The notes below the pieces were generated by a model. The model had not been told where the DNA came from. It did no database searches and worked only from the letters and a program-made list of their open reading frames with translations. The position numbers and the translations under genes were made by a program. A DNA stretch of 64,000 bases, from contig CP094668.1 in NCBI GenBank assembly GCA_022836915.1, positions 4,402,001 through 4,466,000 on the forward strand. Reading direction: 5' to 3'. This document shows, in pieces, positions 16,759 through 27,067 of the stretch. The stretch comes from Paenibacillus sp. OVF10 (GTDB taxonomy: Bacteria; Bacillota; Bacilli; Paenibacillales; Paenibacillaceae). Position 1 is the stretch's first letter. Every line of letters begins with the position of its first letter.

Positions 16759-18690
16759 TTGGATGAGCAGTTTCTAGATTTATTGGCCGAGAAATATGAT
16801 ACCGAAGAAAAAATTATAACAGAGATCATCAACCTTGAAGCGATCTCCAATCTCCCGAAGGGAACCGAGCATTTTGTCAGTGATTTGCATGGGGAGTTCC
16901 AGGCTTTTCAGCATGTACTAAGAAACGGTTCGGGTACCGTCAAAGAGAAAATCAAAGAATTATTCCGGAAGGTTTGGACGGATCAAGAAATCAATGATTT
17001 TGCGGCGTTGGTTTATTACCCGGAAGAAAAAATACAGCTGGTTATAGGGGAAATGAGCAATAAACAGGCTTTGAACCAGTGGTATAGACTAACAATTGAA
17101 CACATGCTTAAGCTTATTTCTTATGCCTCTTCCAAGTATACACGCTCAAAATTGCGTAAAGCTCTGCCGGAGCAATATGTATATATTGTAGAAGAGCTTT
17201 TATACAAGACGGATTCGACCAACAATAAGGATCCTTATTACGAGGAAATATATCGGCAAATTATATCCTTGGGCCAGGCGGACAATCTCATTATCGGCCT
17301 TGCTTATACGACACAGCGCCTGGTGGTTGACCATCTTCATGTGGTTGGAGATATCTATGACCGGGGGCCGTACCCCGATAAAATTATAGATACGCTGATC
17401 AACTACCATTCAGTAGACATACAATGGGGGAACCATGATGTCCTCTGGATCGGAGCCTACGCTGGTTCTCTGGTCTGCCTTGCGAATATTATTCGGATCT
17501 GCGCCAGATACGACAATCTGGACATCATTGAAGATGTATACGGAATCAATCTGCGCCCACTGCTAAACCTGGCGGAGAAATATTATGAAGACAATCCGTC
17601 CTTCAGACCTAAGTTACAGGTTGGCCATAATGTATCGGAACAGGAAATTCTGCAGATCACCAAAATTCACCAAGCCATTGCCATGATTCAGTTTAAACTT
17701 GAAATCCCGATTATCAAGAGACGCCCATACTTTAATATGTCTGAAAGACTTTTGCTGGAGCAGATTGATTACGACAAAAATGAAATCAACATCTGCGGTA
17801 AAACGTACCTGCTGGAAAACACCTGTTTCGCAACCATAAATCCGCAGAAGCCTGAACAATTGCTGGAGGAAGAACACCAGGTGCTGGAAAAGCTGCTGTT
17901 TTCCGTTCAGCATTCCGAAAAGATGGCCAGACATATGAATTTTCTCATGAAAAAGGGTAGTCTTTATTTAAAATACAACGGGAATTTGTTAATCCACGGC
18001 TGTATTCCTTTGGATGAAGAAGGAAATATGGAAGAAATGCAGATTGAAGACAAGACATATGCGGGCCGTCAATTGCTTGATGTTTTTGAAGATCACTTAC
18101 GTTACGCCTTTGCGCATCCGGAAGAGACAGAAGATCTGGCGACGGATATGGTATGGTACATCTGGACAGGGGAATGTTCCTCGCTCTTTGGAAAGAGAGA
18201 AATGACCACTTTTGAACGGTATTTTATCCAAGATAAAGAAGCACATAAGGAGAGAAAGAACCCTTACTACCATTTACGTGAAAATGAAGAGATCACTCGA
18301 AAAATTTTGCAGGAGTTTGATTTGAATCCAGATCATGGACATGTCATTAACGGTCATACGCCAGTCAAAGAAAGTCGTGGAGAGAGCCCTGTTAAAGCAA
18401 ATGGAAAAATGATCGTGATTGACGGCGGTTTTTCCAAAGCCTATCAGTCCACAACGGGCATTGCCGGATATACCTTGCTGTACAATTCTTTTGGCATGCA
18501 GCTCGTCGCCCATCAGAAATTTAATTCAAAAGAAGATGTGTTATGTAACGGAACAGACGTGTTATCTCTAAAAAGATTGGTGGACAAAGAACTGGCGCGG
18601 AAGCTGGTGAGGGAAACCAATGTCGGGGAGAAGCTGCTGCGGAAAATCTCAAACTTGAAGGATCTATTAGAATATCGCTACATGAAATGA
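16759..18690 (+). CDS. fbp: Fructose-1,6-bisphosphatase class III
   Basis: The 643-residue intact protein is a Firmicute class III FBPase, a calcineurin-like metallophosphatase that removes the 1-phosphate of fructose-1,6-bisphosphate in gluconeogenesis. Metal-binding motifs are FVSDLHGEFQAF (DxH), VGDIYDRGPYPD (GDxxDRG) and WGNHDVLWIGA (GNHD). Later metal-site segments are LIHGCIPLDEEG and HVINGHTPVKESRGE (GHTP). GGFSKAYQSTTGIAGYTLLYNSFG near the end is highly characteristic of this class. B. subtilis Fbp is slightly longer (about 670). Translation probably starts at TTG 16759 after GAAGGGGG. It is monocistronic with a terminator at 18748-18790. It is one of the few long genes here without a frameshift. 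Confidence 0.95.
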   Translation: MDEQFLDLLAEKYDTEEKIITEIINLEAISNLPKGTEHFVSDLHGEFQAFQHVLRNGSGTVKEKIKELFRKVWTDQEINDFAALVYYPEEKIQLVIGEMSNKQALNQWYRLTIEHMLKLISYASSKYTRSKLRKALPEQYVYIVEELLYKTDSTNNKDPYYEEIYRQIISLGQADNLIIGLAYTTQRLVVDHLHVVGDIYDRGPYPDKIIDTLINYHSVDIQWGNHDVLWIGAYAGSLVCLANIIRICARYDNLDIIEDVYGINLRPLLNLAEKYYEDNPSFRPKLQVGHNVSEQEILQITKIHQAIAMIQFKLEIPIIKRRPYFNMSERLLLEQIDYDKNEINICGKTYLLENTCFATINPQKPEQLLEEEHQVLEKLLFSVQHSEKMARHMNFLMKKGSLYLKYNGNLLIHGCIPLDEEGNMEEMQIEDKTYAGRQLLDVFEDHLRYAFAHPEETEDLATDMVWYIWTGECSSLFGKREMTTFERYFIQDKEAHKERKNPYYHLRENEEITRKILQEFDLNPDHGHVINGHTPVKESRGESPVKANGKMIVIDGGFSKAYQSTTGIAGYTLLYNSFGMQLVAHQKFNSKEDVLCNGTDVLSLKRLVDKELARKLVRETNVGEKLLRKISNLKDLLEYRYMK

Positions 18691-18747
18691 AACGATTGCT
18701 AAAAGTACACACCCGGATCAACCGTTTGAGTGCAATTTGACGTAGAC

Positions 18748-18790
18748 GCTCGTATTGGGCAGGAAGTAATAATACCCTGTCTGTGCGAGC
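18748..18790 (+). terminator. Probable terminator after fbp
   Basis: GCTCG (18748-18752) pairs with CGAGC (18786-18790) around an inner GGGCAGG/CCCTGTC-like stem, followed by CTTTCTTTT. Confidence 0.6.
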
Positions 18791-18881
18791 CTTTCTTTTG
18801 TAACAGTACGATGTAACAACAAACTTTATGACTTACAGTTGAACTAACCGAGGATTTTCAATTGGTGGAGAGGAGGAAGAT

Positions 18882-19769
18882 ATGGGCTACAATTCACGGA
18901 AGGAAGCAGTGTTTGAGGCGAAACGGGTCCGTAACTGTACCATAGCGGCAGGTCGTCGTCATACCGTTGCTCTTAAATCTGATGGAACAGTAATAGCTGT
19001 GGGTGATAATAAATACGATCAATGTAAGGTAAGCGATTGGTGCCATATCGTCGCAGTTGCGGCTGGTAATGTTCATATGGCTACGAACACCGGTAATGCA
19101 CATACAGTTGGTCTTAAATCCGATGGTACTGTAACAGCTATCGGTTGGAATACGCATGACCAATGCAATGTAAGCGAATGGCGCGATATAGTAACCGTTT
19201 CGGCAGGTTGGTGCCGTACTGTTGGGGTTAAATCAGATGGCACCGTGGTTGCGGTGGGGCGAAATAATGGAGGGGAATGCGACGTGAGCAGCTGGCATGA
19301 TATTGTATCGGTCACGACGGGTGACTGGCATACAGTTGGTCTAAAAATAGACGGAACGGTAACAGCCGTTGGTAACAATAAGTATAACCAATGTAGCGTA
19401 AACGACTGGGGCGACATATTAGCTGTTTCGGCGGGGTATCTTCATACTGTTGGGCTTAGATGGGATGGCACGGTAGTGGCTGTGGGTAGAAATAATGAAG
19501 GGGAATGCGACGTAAGCGGTTGGCGCGATATTGTAGCAGTTGCAGCTGGGAGTTATCATACCGTTGGTCTTAAGTCTGACGGGACGATGGTTGCTGTGGG
19601 TTCGAATAAACATCACCAATGTGATGTAAGTGGCTGGCACGAAATTAGATCTATTTCTGCGGGGTGTGCCTATACAATTGGACTGAAATCGGATGGGACG
19701 ATGGTTGCTGTGGGTGATAATGATTATGAACAATGTGATGTAAGCGGATGGAGTAGCATCCAACAATAA
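18882..19769 (+). CDS. RCC1-repeat beta-propeller protein
   Basis: This 295-residue protein is made of seven repeats of about 39 residues with the core AAGxxHTVGLKSDGTVVAVGxNxxxxCDVSGWxDI. This is the RCC1/alpha-tubulin-suppressor repeat that folds into a seven-bladed propeller. Each blade keeps HT(V/I)GLKxDGT and a Cys before (D/N/K)VS(D/G)W. The second blade has an insertion (NVHMATNTG) that looks like a slipped partial duplication of AGN-HTVG. There is no signal peptide or membrane segment, so it is cytosolic unless exported another way. It starts after GGAGAGGAGGAAGAT and stands alone. Bacterial relatives have no settled function; the propeller is expected to bind a protein partner. Confidence 0.85.
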   Translation: MGYNSRKEAVFEAKRVRNCTIAAGRRHTVALKSDGTVIAVGDNKYDQCKVSDWCHIVAVAAGNVHMATNTGNAHTVGLKSDGTVTAIGWNTHDQCNVSEWRDIVTVSAGWCRTVGVKSDGTVVAVGRNNGGECDVSSWHDIVSVTTGDWHTVGLKIDGTVTAVGNNKYNQCSVNDWGDILAVSAGYLHTVGLRWDGTVVAVGRNNEGECDVSGWRDIVAVAAGSYHTVGLKSDGTMVAVGSNKHHQCDVSGWHEIRSISAGCAYTIGLKSDGTMVAVGDNDYEQCDVSGWSSIQQ

Positions 19770-19777
19770 AATACTAA

Positions 19778-19806
19778 AAAAGCAGCAGCTGATGTCGGCT
19801 GCTTTT
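19778..19806 (+). terminator. Terminator after RCC1-repeat gene
   Basis: AAAAGCAGC (19778-19786) pairs with GCTGCTTTT (19798-19806). Repeat copy B, with a second terminator, follows directly. Confidence 0.85.
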
Positions 19807-19812
19807 ATTATT

Positions 19813-19867
19813 TGTCGCGGGACAAGAACATGGTCCAATTGAAGTCGCTAATTTAGCGGCTTTTTGT
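19813..19867 (+). repeat. Dispersed repeat, copy B, with terminator
   Basis: GTCGCGGGACAAGAACATGG is followed by the hairpin AAGTCGCTA (19842-19850), ATT, TAGCGGCTT (19854-19862) and T-run. The upstream gene already has its own terminator, so the repeat is not simply a needed gene end. The stem is identical to copies A and D while the loop differs. Confidence 0.75.
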
Positions 19868-20048
19868 GCATTGGCTTTTGAATAGCACCCTTAATTTCAT
19901 ATTCAAGTATTTTCGCATTTAAGTCAGGAAAATGAAAACTGTGTTTACAGGTGGGAGTTCAAATGATGGAGAAGCTGGTGTGACTTAGTATGATTTGAAT
20001 CCATCACTTCGTCGTAGCCTAAATATAAATATTTACCTCTTGCATAAA

Positions 20049-20060
20049 GAACATGTGTTC
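20049..20060 (+). promoter_or_regulatory. LexA (SOS) box 1
   Basis: GAACATGTGTTC fits the Gram-positive LexA/DinR consensus GAAC-N4-GTTC exactly. It is 52 bp ahead of the Y-family polymerase. Confidence 0.8.
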
Positions 20061-20076
20061 GGTTTATAATATATAC

Positions 20077-20088
20077 AAACATACGTTC
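20077..20088 (+). promoter_or_regulatory. LexA (SOS) box 2
   Basis: AAACATACGTTC matches GAAC-N4-GTTC at all but the first base, 28 bp after box 1. A TATAAT-like sequence (TTTATAAT, 20063-20070) lies between them, so both boxes cover the promoter. Confidence 0.65.
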
Positions 20089-20111
20089 TTAAAAGTACAG
20101 GAGTGATTTCA

Positions 20112-21348
20112 GTGTTGACTAAGCAACGAACCATTATGCTCATTGATATGCAGAGCTTTTATGCTTCAGTCGAAAAGGCAAAAATGCCTCAATACAAAAA
20201 TAGACCATTAGCTGTCGCGGGAGACCCCGCAAGACGTTCTGGAATTATCCTTGCCGCTTGTCCACTAGCCAAAGCGAAGGGTGTATCTACCGCGGAACCA
20301 CTCTGGCAGTCTCTTCAGAAGTGCCCTGAACTGATCATTGTGAGACCACACATGCAAGAATACATCGAAGTATCCACTCAAATCATGTCCATTATTGAGG
20401 AGTTCACCGATCTGGTCGAACCTTACAGTATAGACGAATTATTCGCTGATTTTACAGGGTCTATGCATCTATTTGGTAATGATCCAGTCGATTTGGCCAA
20501 GCAAATTCAAGACAAAATCTATAATGAAACAGGCGTATACGCGAGAGCTGGCATTGGTGAAAACAAAATCATCAGTAAATTATGCTGCGATATGATCGCT
20601 AAAAAAGCAGAGGGGGCATTTTCCACTTAAAAAAGAGGAGTTACACCTCCATATTGGAGATAAGCCCATCCGCGATATGTGGGGATAGGCTCAAGAATGG
20701 AAAAACATCTGTGGAAGATGGGCATCCGAACCATTAGAGACCTGGCGAATACGCCTCTTTCCAAATTAAGAAGTAAGTGGGGTGTTAATGGAGAAGTCAT
20801 CTGGCGAGTCGCAAATGGACTCGACAATTCGCCGGTAACCGTCAATACGCACAGTACACAAAAAGATATCGGAAACGGAATGACCCTGCCTAGAGATTTC
20901 ACAGAGGCTTGGGAGATCGAAGTGGTTATTCTCGATATCTGCACAGAGGTATGCAGAAGAGCCCGGCAAAAGGGACTGATGGGTAGTGTCGTATCCGTAA
21001 GTGTGTCTGGAGCGGATTTTGACCACCCCACTGGTTTTCACAGGCAGGTTAAACTGTCTGATCCTACAAACATAACCGTTGATGTATGCAAGATAGCCAA
21101 ACGCATATTCCATCAACACTGGGATGGGCAACCTGTGCGCCGTGTAGGCGTATCCCTGTCTCAATTATCCAACGCGGATACATATCAACTATCTTTTTTG
21201 ATGATCAAGAGCAGAAACGGGCCATTGATCAGGTGATGGACGACATTAAGGATCGATTTGGCGACATTGCCATTCTACGAGCGAGCTCCATTACGGCTGC
21301 GGGTCAAGCGATCGATCGAGCATCTAAAATTGGGGGCATTATAAATGA
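20112..21348 (+). CDS. uvrX: Y-family DNA polymerase, UvrX/YqjW type (frameshifted)
   Basis: SOS-induced translesion polymerase. GTG 20112 is eight bases after AGGAG. The palm starts TIMLIDMQSFYASVEKA (first catalytic Asp). YSIDELFADFTGS carries the second acidic pair, and RAGIGENKIISKLCCD belongs to the thumb region. The frame breaks at about 20620 near TTTTCCACTTAAAAAAG and continues LHIGDKPIRDMWGIGSRMEKHL with the helix-hairpin-helix and little-finger domain (TVNTHSTQKDIGNGMTLPRDF). A second break is near 21190 (TIFFDDQEQKRAIDQVMDD follows). The G5 run at 21332-21336 needs a sixth G; then the end becomes KIGGHYK-stop with TGA at 21346-21348, overlapping the yolD ATG as ATGA. Confidence 0.88.
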
Positions 21349-21692
21349 GCAAAAAACTGGAGGCCAATGGATTATGGGAATCGAGCCGCATGATGCTTCC
21401 TCAACATAAAGAACGAATTATACAGCATCGAACTCAAATTCATTATCAAGCGAAACCACTGATCCATGAAGATGAGTGGGAGATTATTACTCAGAATATA
21501 GATATGTCGCTCAATTATACATTGCAAGCCACCTTTGAAATATTTACTGAGTCAGGCAATCGGTATATACACGGGATCGTCACTTCAGTCAGTACCTTTG
21601 GGAAGAAAATCAAAATTGAAATGGAGAATGGATTTGAATGGGTCGATTTTGATCAATTGGTCGCTGTAAAACTTGAAGAAGGAGGCGTGTAA
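21345..21692 (+). CDS. YolD-like protein
   Basis: The 115-residue protein begins MSKKLEANGLWESSRMMLPQH and has KPLIHEDEWEIITQNI, YTLQATFEIFTESGNRYIHGIV and NGFEWVDFDQLVAVKLEE. This is the YolD family, found almost always directly after uvrX-type polymerases in Firmicutes and proposed to be a UmuD/UmuC-like accessory partner. The ATGA overlap with the repaired uvrX stop supports translational coupling and LexA control of both. Confidence 0.85.
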   Translation: MSKKLEANGLWESSRMMLPQHKERIIQHRTQIHYQAKPLIHEDEWEIITQNIDMSLNYTLQATFEIFTESGNRYIHGIVTSVSTFGKKIKIEMENGFEWVDFDQLVAVKLEEGGV

Positions 21693-21693
21693 A

Positions 21694-22061
21694 GTGCGAC
21701 AGACTTCTGAGGAACTTTCACTCGTGAAGAGGGTGGTGGAGCTCCTTATCTGTTAGGTGCTCTGGAGGTAGATAAGCATAAAATATACGCTTCAAACTTT
21801 AAGATGAAATCTGTGTATGTTGACTACCTGGACGGTACCCAAAAGAAAATTGCTTTAGAGATGTACAAATCAAAACAAAGGCTAAAGGAACATCATATTA
21901 AAATCATAGATGAAGTGAGATCTGAGCTGAGTTTAACGGTAGATTATTCGGTGAGAGGTTACATTCATAAAATGACATTATTATGGAGCAAAGTAAAAGT
22001 GGATGTAACCTTAATGCTTACTGAACATATGAACGTTGATATTACTGATTTGCTCAAATGA
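21694..22061 (+). CDS. Small protein of unknown function downstream of yolD (frameshifted)
   Basis: A GTG at 21694 directly follows the yolD stop. After about six codons the frame shifts near 21708 and reads GTFTREEGGGAPYLLGALEV, continuing DKHKIYASNFKMKSVYVDYL and on to a stop at 22061. The C-terminal half is charged (KSKQRLKEHHIKIIDEVRSEL). No domain is recognised. Its position right behind uvrX-yolD suggests it belongs to the SOS operon. The exact start is uncertain. Confidence 0.5.
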
Positions 22062-22161
22062 ACATAGAAAATAAGATGTACCTGCGAACAAGCCGCGATG
22101 TATATCAAGAAGAATAATCGTCATAATAAGGAAATGTTGCTGTAAGAAGGAGGTAAGGGTA

Positions 22162-23654
22162 GTGGATGATCAATCTGCCATGAACGTAAAAGAGGAAAAT
22201 ATTACCAAAAGTTTGAACGAATCCTTGGGTAGAATTGAAGAAATCTTTACGAATACTCCCGACTTAATCATCCGAAAGTTAAGCATAAAACAGACCGGAG
22301 AACTAGCCGCTATAATCTATATGGAAGAATTGACAGATAAAGCGTCACTTAATCAAAATGTTCTTGCTCCGCTTCAACTAGAAACCGGAAATCCTTCCGG
22401 AGATTTCATTACAACAGTGGGTTATGTAAAACCTCACTCCATGTGGGAAGAACTCAGACTTTCCATTATACTCGGCTACAGCGTGTTATTTATTGAAGGA
22501 AGAAGTACTGCATACGCATTAGATACAAAAGGATTCCCGCAACGCGCTGTTGAGGATCCTCAGCAGGAGCCCTCATTGAAAGGGGCTCATCAAGGATTTA
22601 TAGAGACAGGTTCTCAAAATATAGCCATGATCCGTCGTTATATTGCGGACAAAGAGTTAAAGGTGAAGCGGTATATTGTTGGGCAGCGGGGACAAACGCC
22701 AGTATCTTTGCTTTATTTGGAAGATGTGATCCAGCCGGACATCATTAAAGCACTGGAAGAACGGATTCAATCCATTGATGTGGATGCCATCATTAACACC
22801 GGAGAATTGGCTGAATTTATTGAGGACCAACCTCTTGCGTTACTTCCCCAAATGATTACGACAGAAAGACCGGATACGGCTGCTTCTCAAATACTGCAAG
22901 GCCGTTGTGTCGTTGTAGTCGATGGTTCGCCAAGTGTTCTGGTTGCGCCAGCTACGTTCATGTCTTTTTTCAGACGGTTGATGATTACAGTTCCCGATGG
23001 TCCATTTCGTCATTCCTCAGAATATTGCGCATCTTTGCCTTTTTCATTGCTATTTTTTTGCCTGGAATTTTTATAGCCGTCATTTCGTTTCATTTTGAGA
23101 TTATACCTTTGAAGCTCCTATTAACGCTTGGTGAGTCACGGGGGCAAGTTCCGTTCCCGCCATTTGTAGAGGCGATTATTATGGAAATAACACTTGAAAT
23201 GTTAAGGGAAGCGGGAGTTCGCCTTCCAGCTCCAGTAGGACAAACTGTAGGAATCGTTGGCGGTATTGTCATTGGTCAGGCAGTTGTGGAGGCAGGGTTG
23301 ATCAGCAATGTAATGGTTATCGTAGTGGCTTTTACAGCTATTTCATCTTTTATTATTCCCAATCAAGACATGATGGCAGCTGTACGCATCATGCGGTTCA
23401 TGATGATGATACTAGCTACCTGGTTCGGGTTTGTTGGACTGGTTGTGGGCATGATGAGCTTCATCGGTCGACTTATAACATTAAACTCGCTCGGTGCCTC
23501 CTATAGCACACCTATAGCTCCATTTAGGGCCATGGATTGGAAGGATACCTTACTGCGGGTACCGTTGTGGATGATGAACAACCGCCCCGCAAGCACGAAT
23601 TCACGCCAGTCAAAAAGACAGGGTAAAAGCAGAGGATGGAAGGAGAATAAATAG
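22162..23654 (+). CDS. Spore germinant receptor A subunit (GerAA/GerKA family, frameshifted)
   Basis: GTG 22162 is seven bases after AAGGAGGT. The N-terminal cytosolic domain has NTPDLIIRKLSI, LLYLEDVIQPDII and IDVDAIINTGELAEFIED. The membrane part has the family signature DDYSSRWSISSFLRILR, then LPGIFIAVISFHFEIIPL, PFPPFVEAIIMEITLEMLREAGVRLP and GQTVGIVGGIVIGQAVVEAG, with five to six helices. The T6 run at 22965-22970 needs a seventh T to join the two frames (MSFFQTVDDYSSRW). GerA-type A subunits sit in the spore inner membrane and bind nutrient germinants together with B and C subunits, whose genes follow. Expression would be by sigma-G in the forespore; no promoter was defined. Confidence 0.93.
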
Positions 23655-23657
23655 AAC

Positions 23658-24823
23658 ATGAAGTCATTACGCCCGGTAACGATGCTTCAATTCATTCTTA
23701 TTATTTCTTCTTTCCAAATCAGCGTTGCTTTTTGTCTATTCCCAGAGAGCTGGCGAGGCATGCGGGAACAGATGGCTGGATGGTCATTTTCTTAGGCTGG
23801 GGGCTGGCAACGTTAGCCTCCATAGCGATCGTCAAGTTGATGAAATATAGTCCAAACAGTTCAATACTCGATTTGATTCAGCGTTATATCGGCGTATGGG
23901 CAGCAAAATTAGCTGCTTTAATATTTATGTCCTATTATTTGCTTCTGGCGTATGACGGTTATATGATTGCTTCACTTGTCATTAAATTATGGTTATTGCC
24001 AAGTACGTATATTTATATTCTAGTCCTGCTGCTGCTCATCCCCACATTTCAGATTGCGCAGCATGGCTTTCAGGCCATCGGGCGATACAGCGAAATAGTC
24101 ACCATACTCTCCATATGGATTCCGTTCATTTATGTGTCTACGTTAAGTCGTGCCCATTGGCTCTATTTATTGCCCATCTTTAAAGAGGGATGGTTCCCAG
24201 TTCTTTCATCCATCCAATTTATGATCTATCCGATGCTCGGCATCGGCCTGGTTTTGTTCCTCTATCCCCAACTAGTAAACAAAAAAAGAGCATTGCCTGC
24301 CATGATCATCTCCAACACGCTCACTTGCATCGTTTACTTGGGAATCACGCTGATTTGTTACGTGTACTTTAGTCCTGATGAGATCGGGGAGTATAATGAC
24401 CCCGTGATTAGCATTATGAAGTCCATTGAATTTCAGTTTATTGAGCGCGTAGAAGTGGTATTTATCGCATTTTATCTGTTCGTTTTCTCTTGCATATGGA
24501 TTCCCTCCATGTATCTTGTCTCGAGGTGCTCCGCGTCGCTGGTAGGAAAAGGTCAGGAAAGATACCATCTTGCAGTGTGGTGTATTGTCATTGAGATTAG
24601 CTTTTTCCTCTATCGGCCCAGCTTTATCGAATCTGCCCAAGTAAACTACGCACTCAATTACATTGGATTTATGATGGAGTTTGTTCTGCCCGCAGGCGTT
24701 CTTCTGTATGTAGCAATCCGCAAAAAGATGGGAGGGGGCAACGCACATGAGATGGGTCGGGAAATTCATTATCTCGGGTGTGTCCTGTATTTTATTGGCT
24801 GCGCTCGTAGGTTGCGCCAATGA
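23658..24823 (+). CDS. Spore germinant receptor B subunit (GerAB family, frameshifted)
   Basis: The true start is ATG 23658, three bases after the A-subunit stop: MKSLRPVTMLQFILIISSFQISVAF. The T5 run at 23729-23733 needs one more T to give FLSIPRELARHAGTDGWMVI, the conserved first loop of the endospore-germination permease (APC superfamily) family. Ten helices follow, with YIGVWAAKLAALIFM, IVTILSIWIPFIYVS, YPMLGIGLVLFLYPQL and VVFIAFYLFVFSCIWIPSMY. The frame overlaps the C subunit by 77 bp, so the last 20 or so residues may be out of register. It is thought to form the germinant or ion pathway with the A and C subunits. Confidence 0.92.
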
Positions 24824-25870
24824 CAAAACCAATTTAGAAGACGCAACGGTTCCTTTGGCTCTTGGATTGGATGTCAAAGATAAAAAGCTCCATTATTATA
24901 TATCTGCCCCTGTATTCAGTAAAGACATTCAAAAGAAAAGCCGCGAAGGGGAGGGATAGCAGAAGGTTTAAGACAGTCGAGAAATCACCAGGATGCCCAA
25001 TTTCCCGGTTCGCTTGCGGGACGTAATTTTCAAGTCATCATTGTAGGGAAACAATTGCTTCAATATAAGGATTGGTTTAAAGTACTTGATGTCATGTTCC
25101 GCGATCCTCGCAATACGATTACCGACCGCATCATTGCTTTTGACGGTCCTATGGCGGATATTTTCAATTTTCAAGCCAAAGATCAACCGCCGTTACCTTT
25201 ATTTATAAAAGCGATTGTCGATTCAGGAAGCAAAAGTTCAGCTACGGTAAAAACAACCGCGCAGGAGCTACATAGACAATTGTATGATCGAGCGATGACG
25301 CCTTCCATCTCGGAAATCAAGATTGAAAATAATAAAATCATGTTAAAAGGAACAACTCTTTTATCCCGAAAAGGGGAGTACAAAACTTCCCTGACCTATC
25401 AGGAGACATCACTTCTTCACATTTTGAAAAATGAAGCTGAACCAGGGTCAGTCTCACTTTTCCTGTTGATGATTTACAACAATCACTGCCATTTAACATC
25501 GACAAAGTGAGTTTTTCTTTAGGTGACATATCGGTAAAAACGAAATCCTCTCATGAAAATGGCAGATTTCAATTCAACATTAAAGTGAAGTCGATCGTCA
25601 GCATAACTGAAAAGTTTCTTGAATTTGAGCTTTTGGGGAATTCCGAGGAAATGGCAAATAAATTAAGCAAGGAAATGAAAAAAGCATGGAGGCGCTTATT
25701 AAAAAGTGCCAAAACTATAATATCGATCCTTTCGGGTATGGGTTTTATGCCAGGGCATATCAGTATCCCTTATACAAGGAAGCACAGACCGACTGGGGAA
25801 AGAACTATCCCGAGCACATTTTGATGTGGAAGTTGATCTTCGAATCGGCGCCACTGGAGCAGTAGAATAA
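24747..25870 (+). CDS. Spore germinant receptor C subunit, lipoprotein (GerAC family, multiply frameshifted)
   Basis: The N-terminus MRWVGKFIISGVSCILLAALVGC is a lipoprotein signal (lipobox LVGC) followed by ATVPLALGLDVKDKKLHYYI, a GerAC hallmark. The rest is spread over several frames. SRNHQDAQFPGSLAGRNFQV and DWFKVLDVMFRDPRNTITDR extend to 25510. FNIDKVSFSLGDISVKTKSS follows, then MEALIKKCQNYNIDPFGYG, and finally FDVEVDLRIGATGAVE with a stop at 25868-25870. Single-base additions (for example A6 to A7 at 25678-25683) repair each break. The complete protein would be about 370 residues, normal for the family. It is the third gene of the ger operon. Confidence 0.9.
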
Positions 25871-25918
25871 TCGAGTTGAAACGGTTGTTTTGTTGTTAAC
25901 ACCCAATAGTTACATTCT

Positions 25919-25945
25919 GGTTCCTATCTAATAAAAATGTGCCTA
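25919..25945 (+). promoter_or_regulatory. HxlR-type direct-repeat box, copy 1
   Basis: GGTTCCTA (25919-25926) and TGTGCCTA (25938-25945) repeat in the same direction 19 bp apart, preceded by AATAGTTAC. The same composite element occurs at 27453 and 27841. It is about 100 bp ahead of the radical SAM gene. Confidence 0.6.
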
Positions 25946-26042
25946 CTTTTCAAGTAGCATGAGAAATTTTAAGATAAAACTCAAGAGGAGAAGTGATCGC
26001 CAAGATGATAGATTGAAAAGTAATTGAGGGGATGGTAGCGTC

Positions 26043-26875
26043 ATGCCAATTGAAATTAAAGACATTGTGTCTAAGAAAATATTAAGTGAAGTAAAAGGTT
26101 ATCTAGATATTGGTTTTACTCATTCACTAAATCCCTATACGGGTTGTGCATTTGCTTGCGAATACTGTTACGTCAGAGAAATGCCTATTCAAAAGTTTAA
26201 GGATATCCCTTGGGGATCGTGGGTGGATGTCAAGAAAAATGCAGCAGAAAACTATCTAAAGGAAGTCTCTCTTCTAAGACGTAAAAATAAACCCATAAGT
26301 ATATTCATGTCATCAGCCACAGATCCTTATCAACCTGTAGAGCAGAGGGCAAGCATTACAAGAAGCCTCTTGGAAGAAATGGATAAAAACCCACCAGATT
26401 CACTTCAAATTCAAACTAGAAGCCCGCTGGTTGCCAGAGACCTTGATATACTACTGAAATTAAAGGAAAAATGTAGAATTATGGTTTCCATGACAATCGA
26501 GACAGATCGCGAAGACGTGAAACGAATTTTTCGCCCTATGCTCCTGGAATAAATTTAAGAGTTAAAGCCTTGAAAAAGATAAATGATGCAGGGATACATA
26601 CACAAGTATCTATCTCCCCTGTGCTACCTTTTTCACCTAATTTCGCTAACATGTTACAAGGCATAACTGATCGAATTTGGATTGATACGCTACTGATTGG
26701 TGATGGTCAAATGGGGATGAGATCTGAGCGGTTAGGGATGCCACAATTATTTGATGTGAACGGCTGGGACAGATGGTACGAGAAAAGTATTCATCTGAAA
26801 GTCGAAAAATATTTTAAGGCGAGGTTTCCATCTGAAATAATTCATGTATCCAAAAACAGCGCATATCCATTTTGA
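26043..26875 (+). CDS. Radical SAM protein, SplB-like (frameshifted)
   Basis: The motif NPYTGCAFACEYCYVR has the CxxxCxxC cysteines that hold the [4Fe-4S] cluster for SAM cleavage. It is followed by IFMSSATDPYQPVEQ and SLQIQTRSPLVARDLDIL, which place it in the spore-photoproduct-lyase-like group (COG1533). The first frame ends at 26552. One missing base in CGCCCTATGCTCC turns it into RPYAPGINLRVKALKKINDAGI, then VSISPVLPFSPNFANML and GQMGMRSERLG. About 278 residues joined, somewhat shorter than true spore photoproduct lyase (about 340), so a DNA-repair role is not assured. It follows the ger operon, has GAGGGG before ATG 26043, and sits behind one HxlR-type box. Confidence 0.8.
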
Positions 26876-27067
26876 TTTTAACTAGCCATTCATTTTATGA
26901 GGATCGTGCCCATTTTTCTTCATGCAATAGAAATATTGCAACTGGTGTTCGAAGATCAACTTTCTCTTACGAATCAATGGAGGACGCATGAGTCCTCCAT
27001 TGACTTAACTTGAAGATGTAGAGGAATTTATTCTATTTTGAAATGACCGTGGAGTAACAATTTGACA

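Noticed and set aside
18894..19838. Minus-strand frames across the RCC1-repeat gene
   Set aside because: They mirror the repeats of the plus-strand gene and lack start signals.
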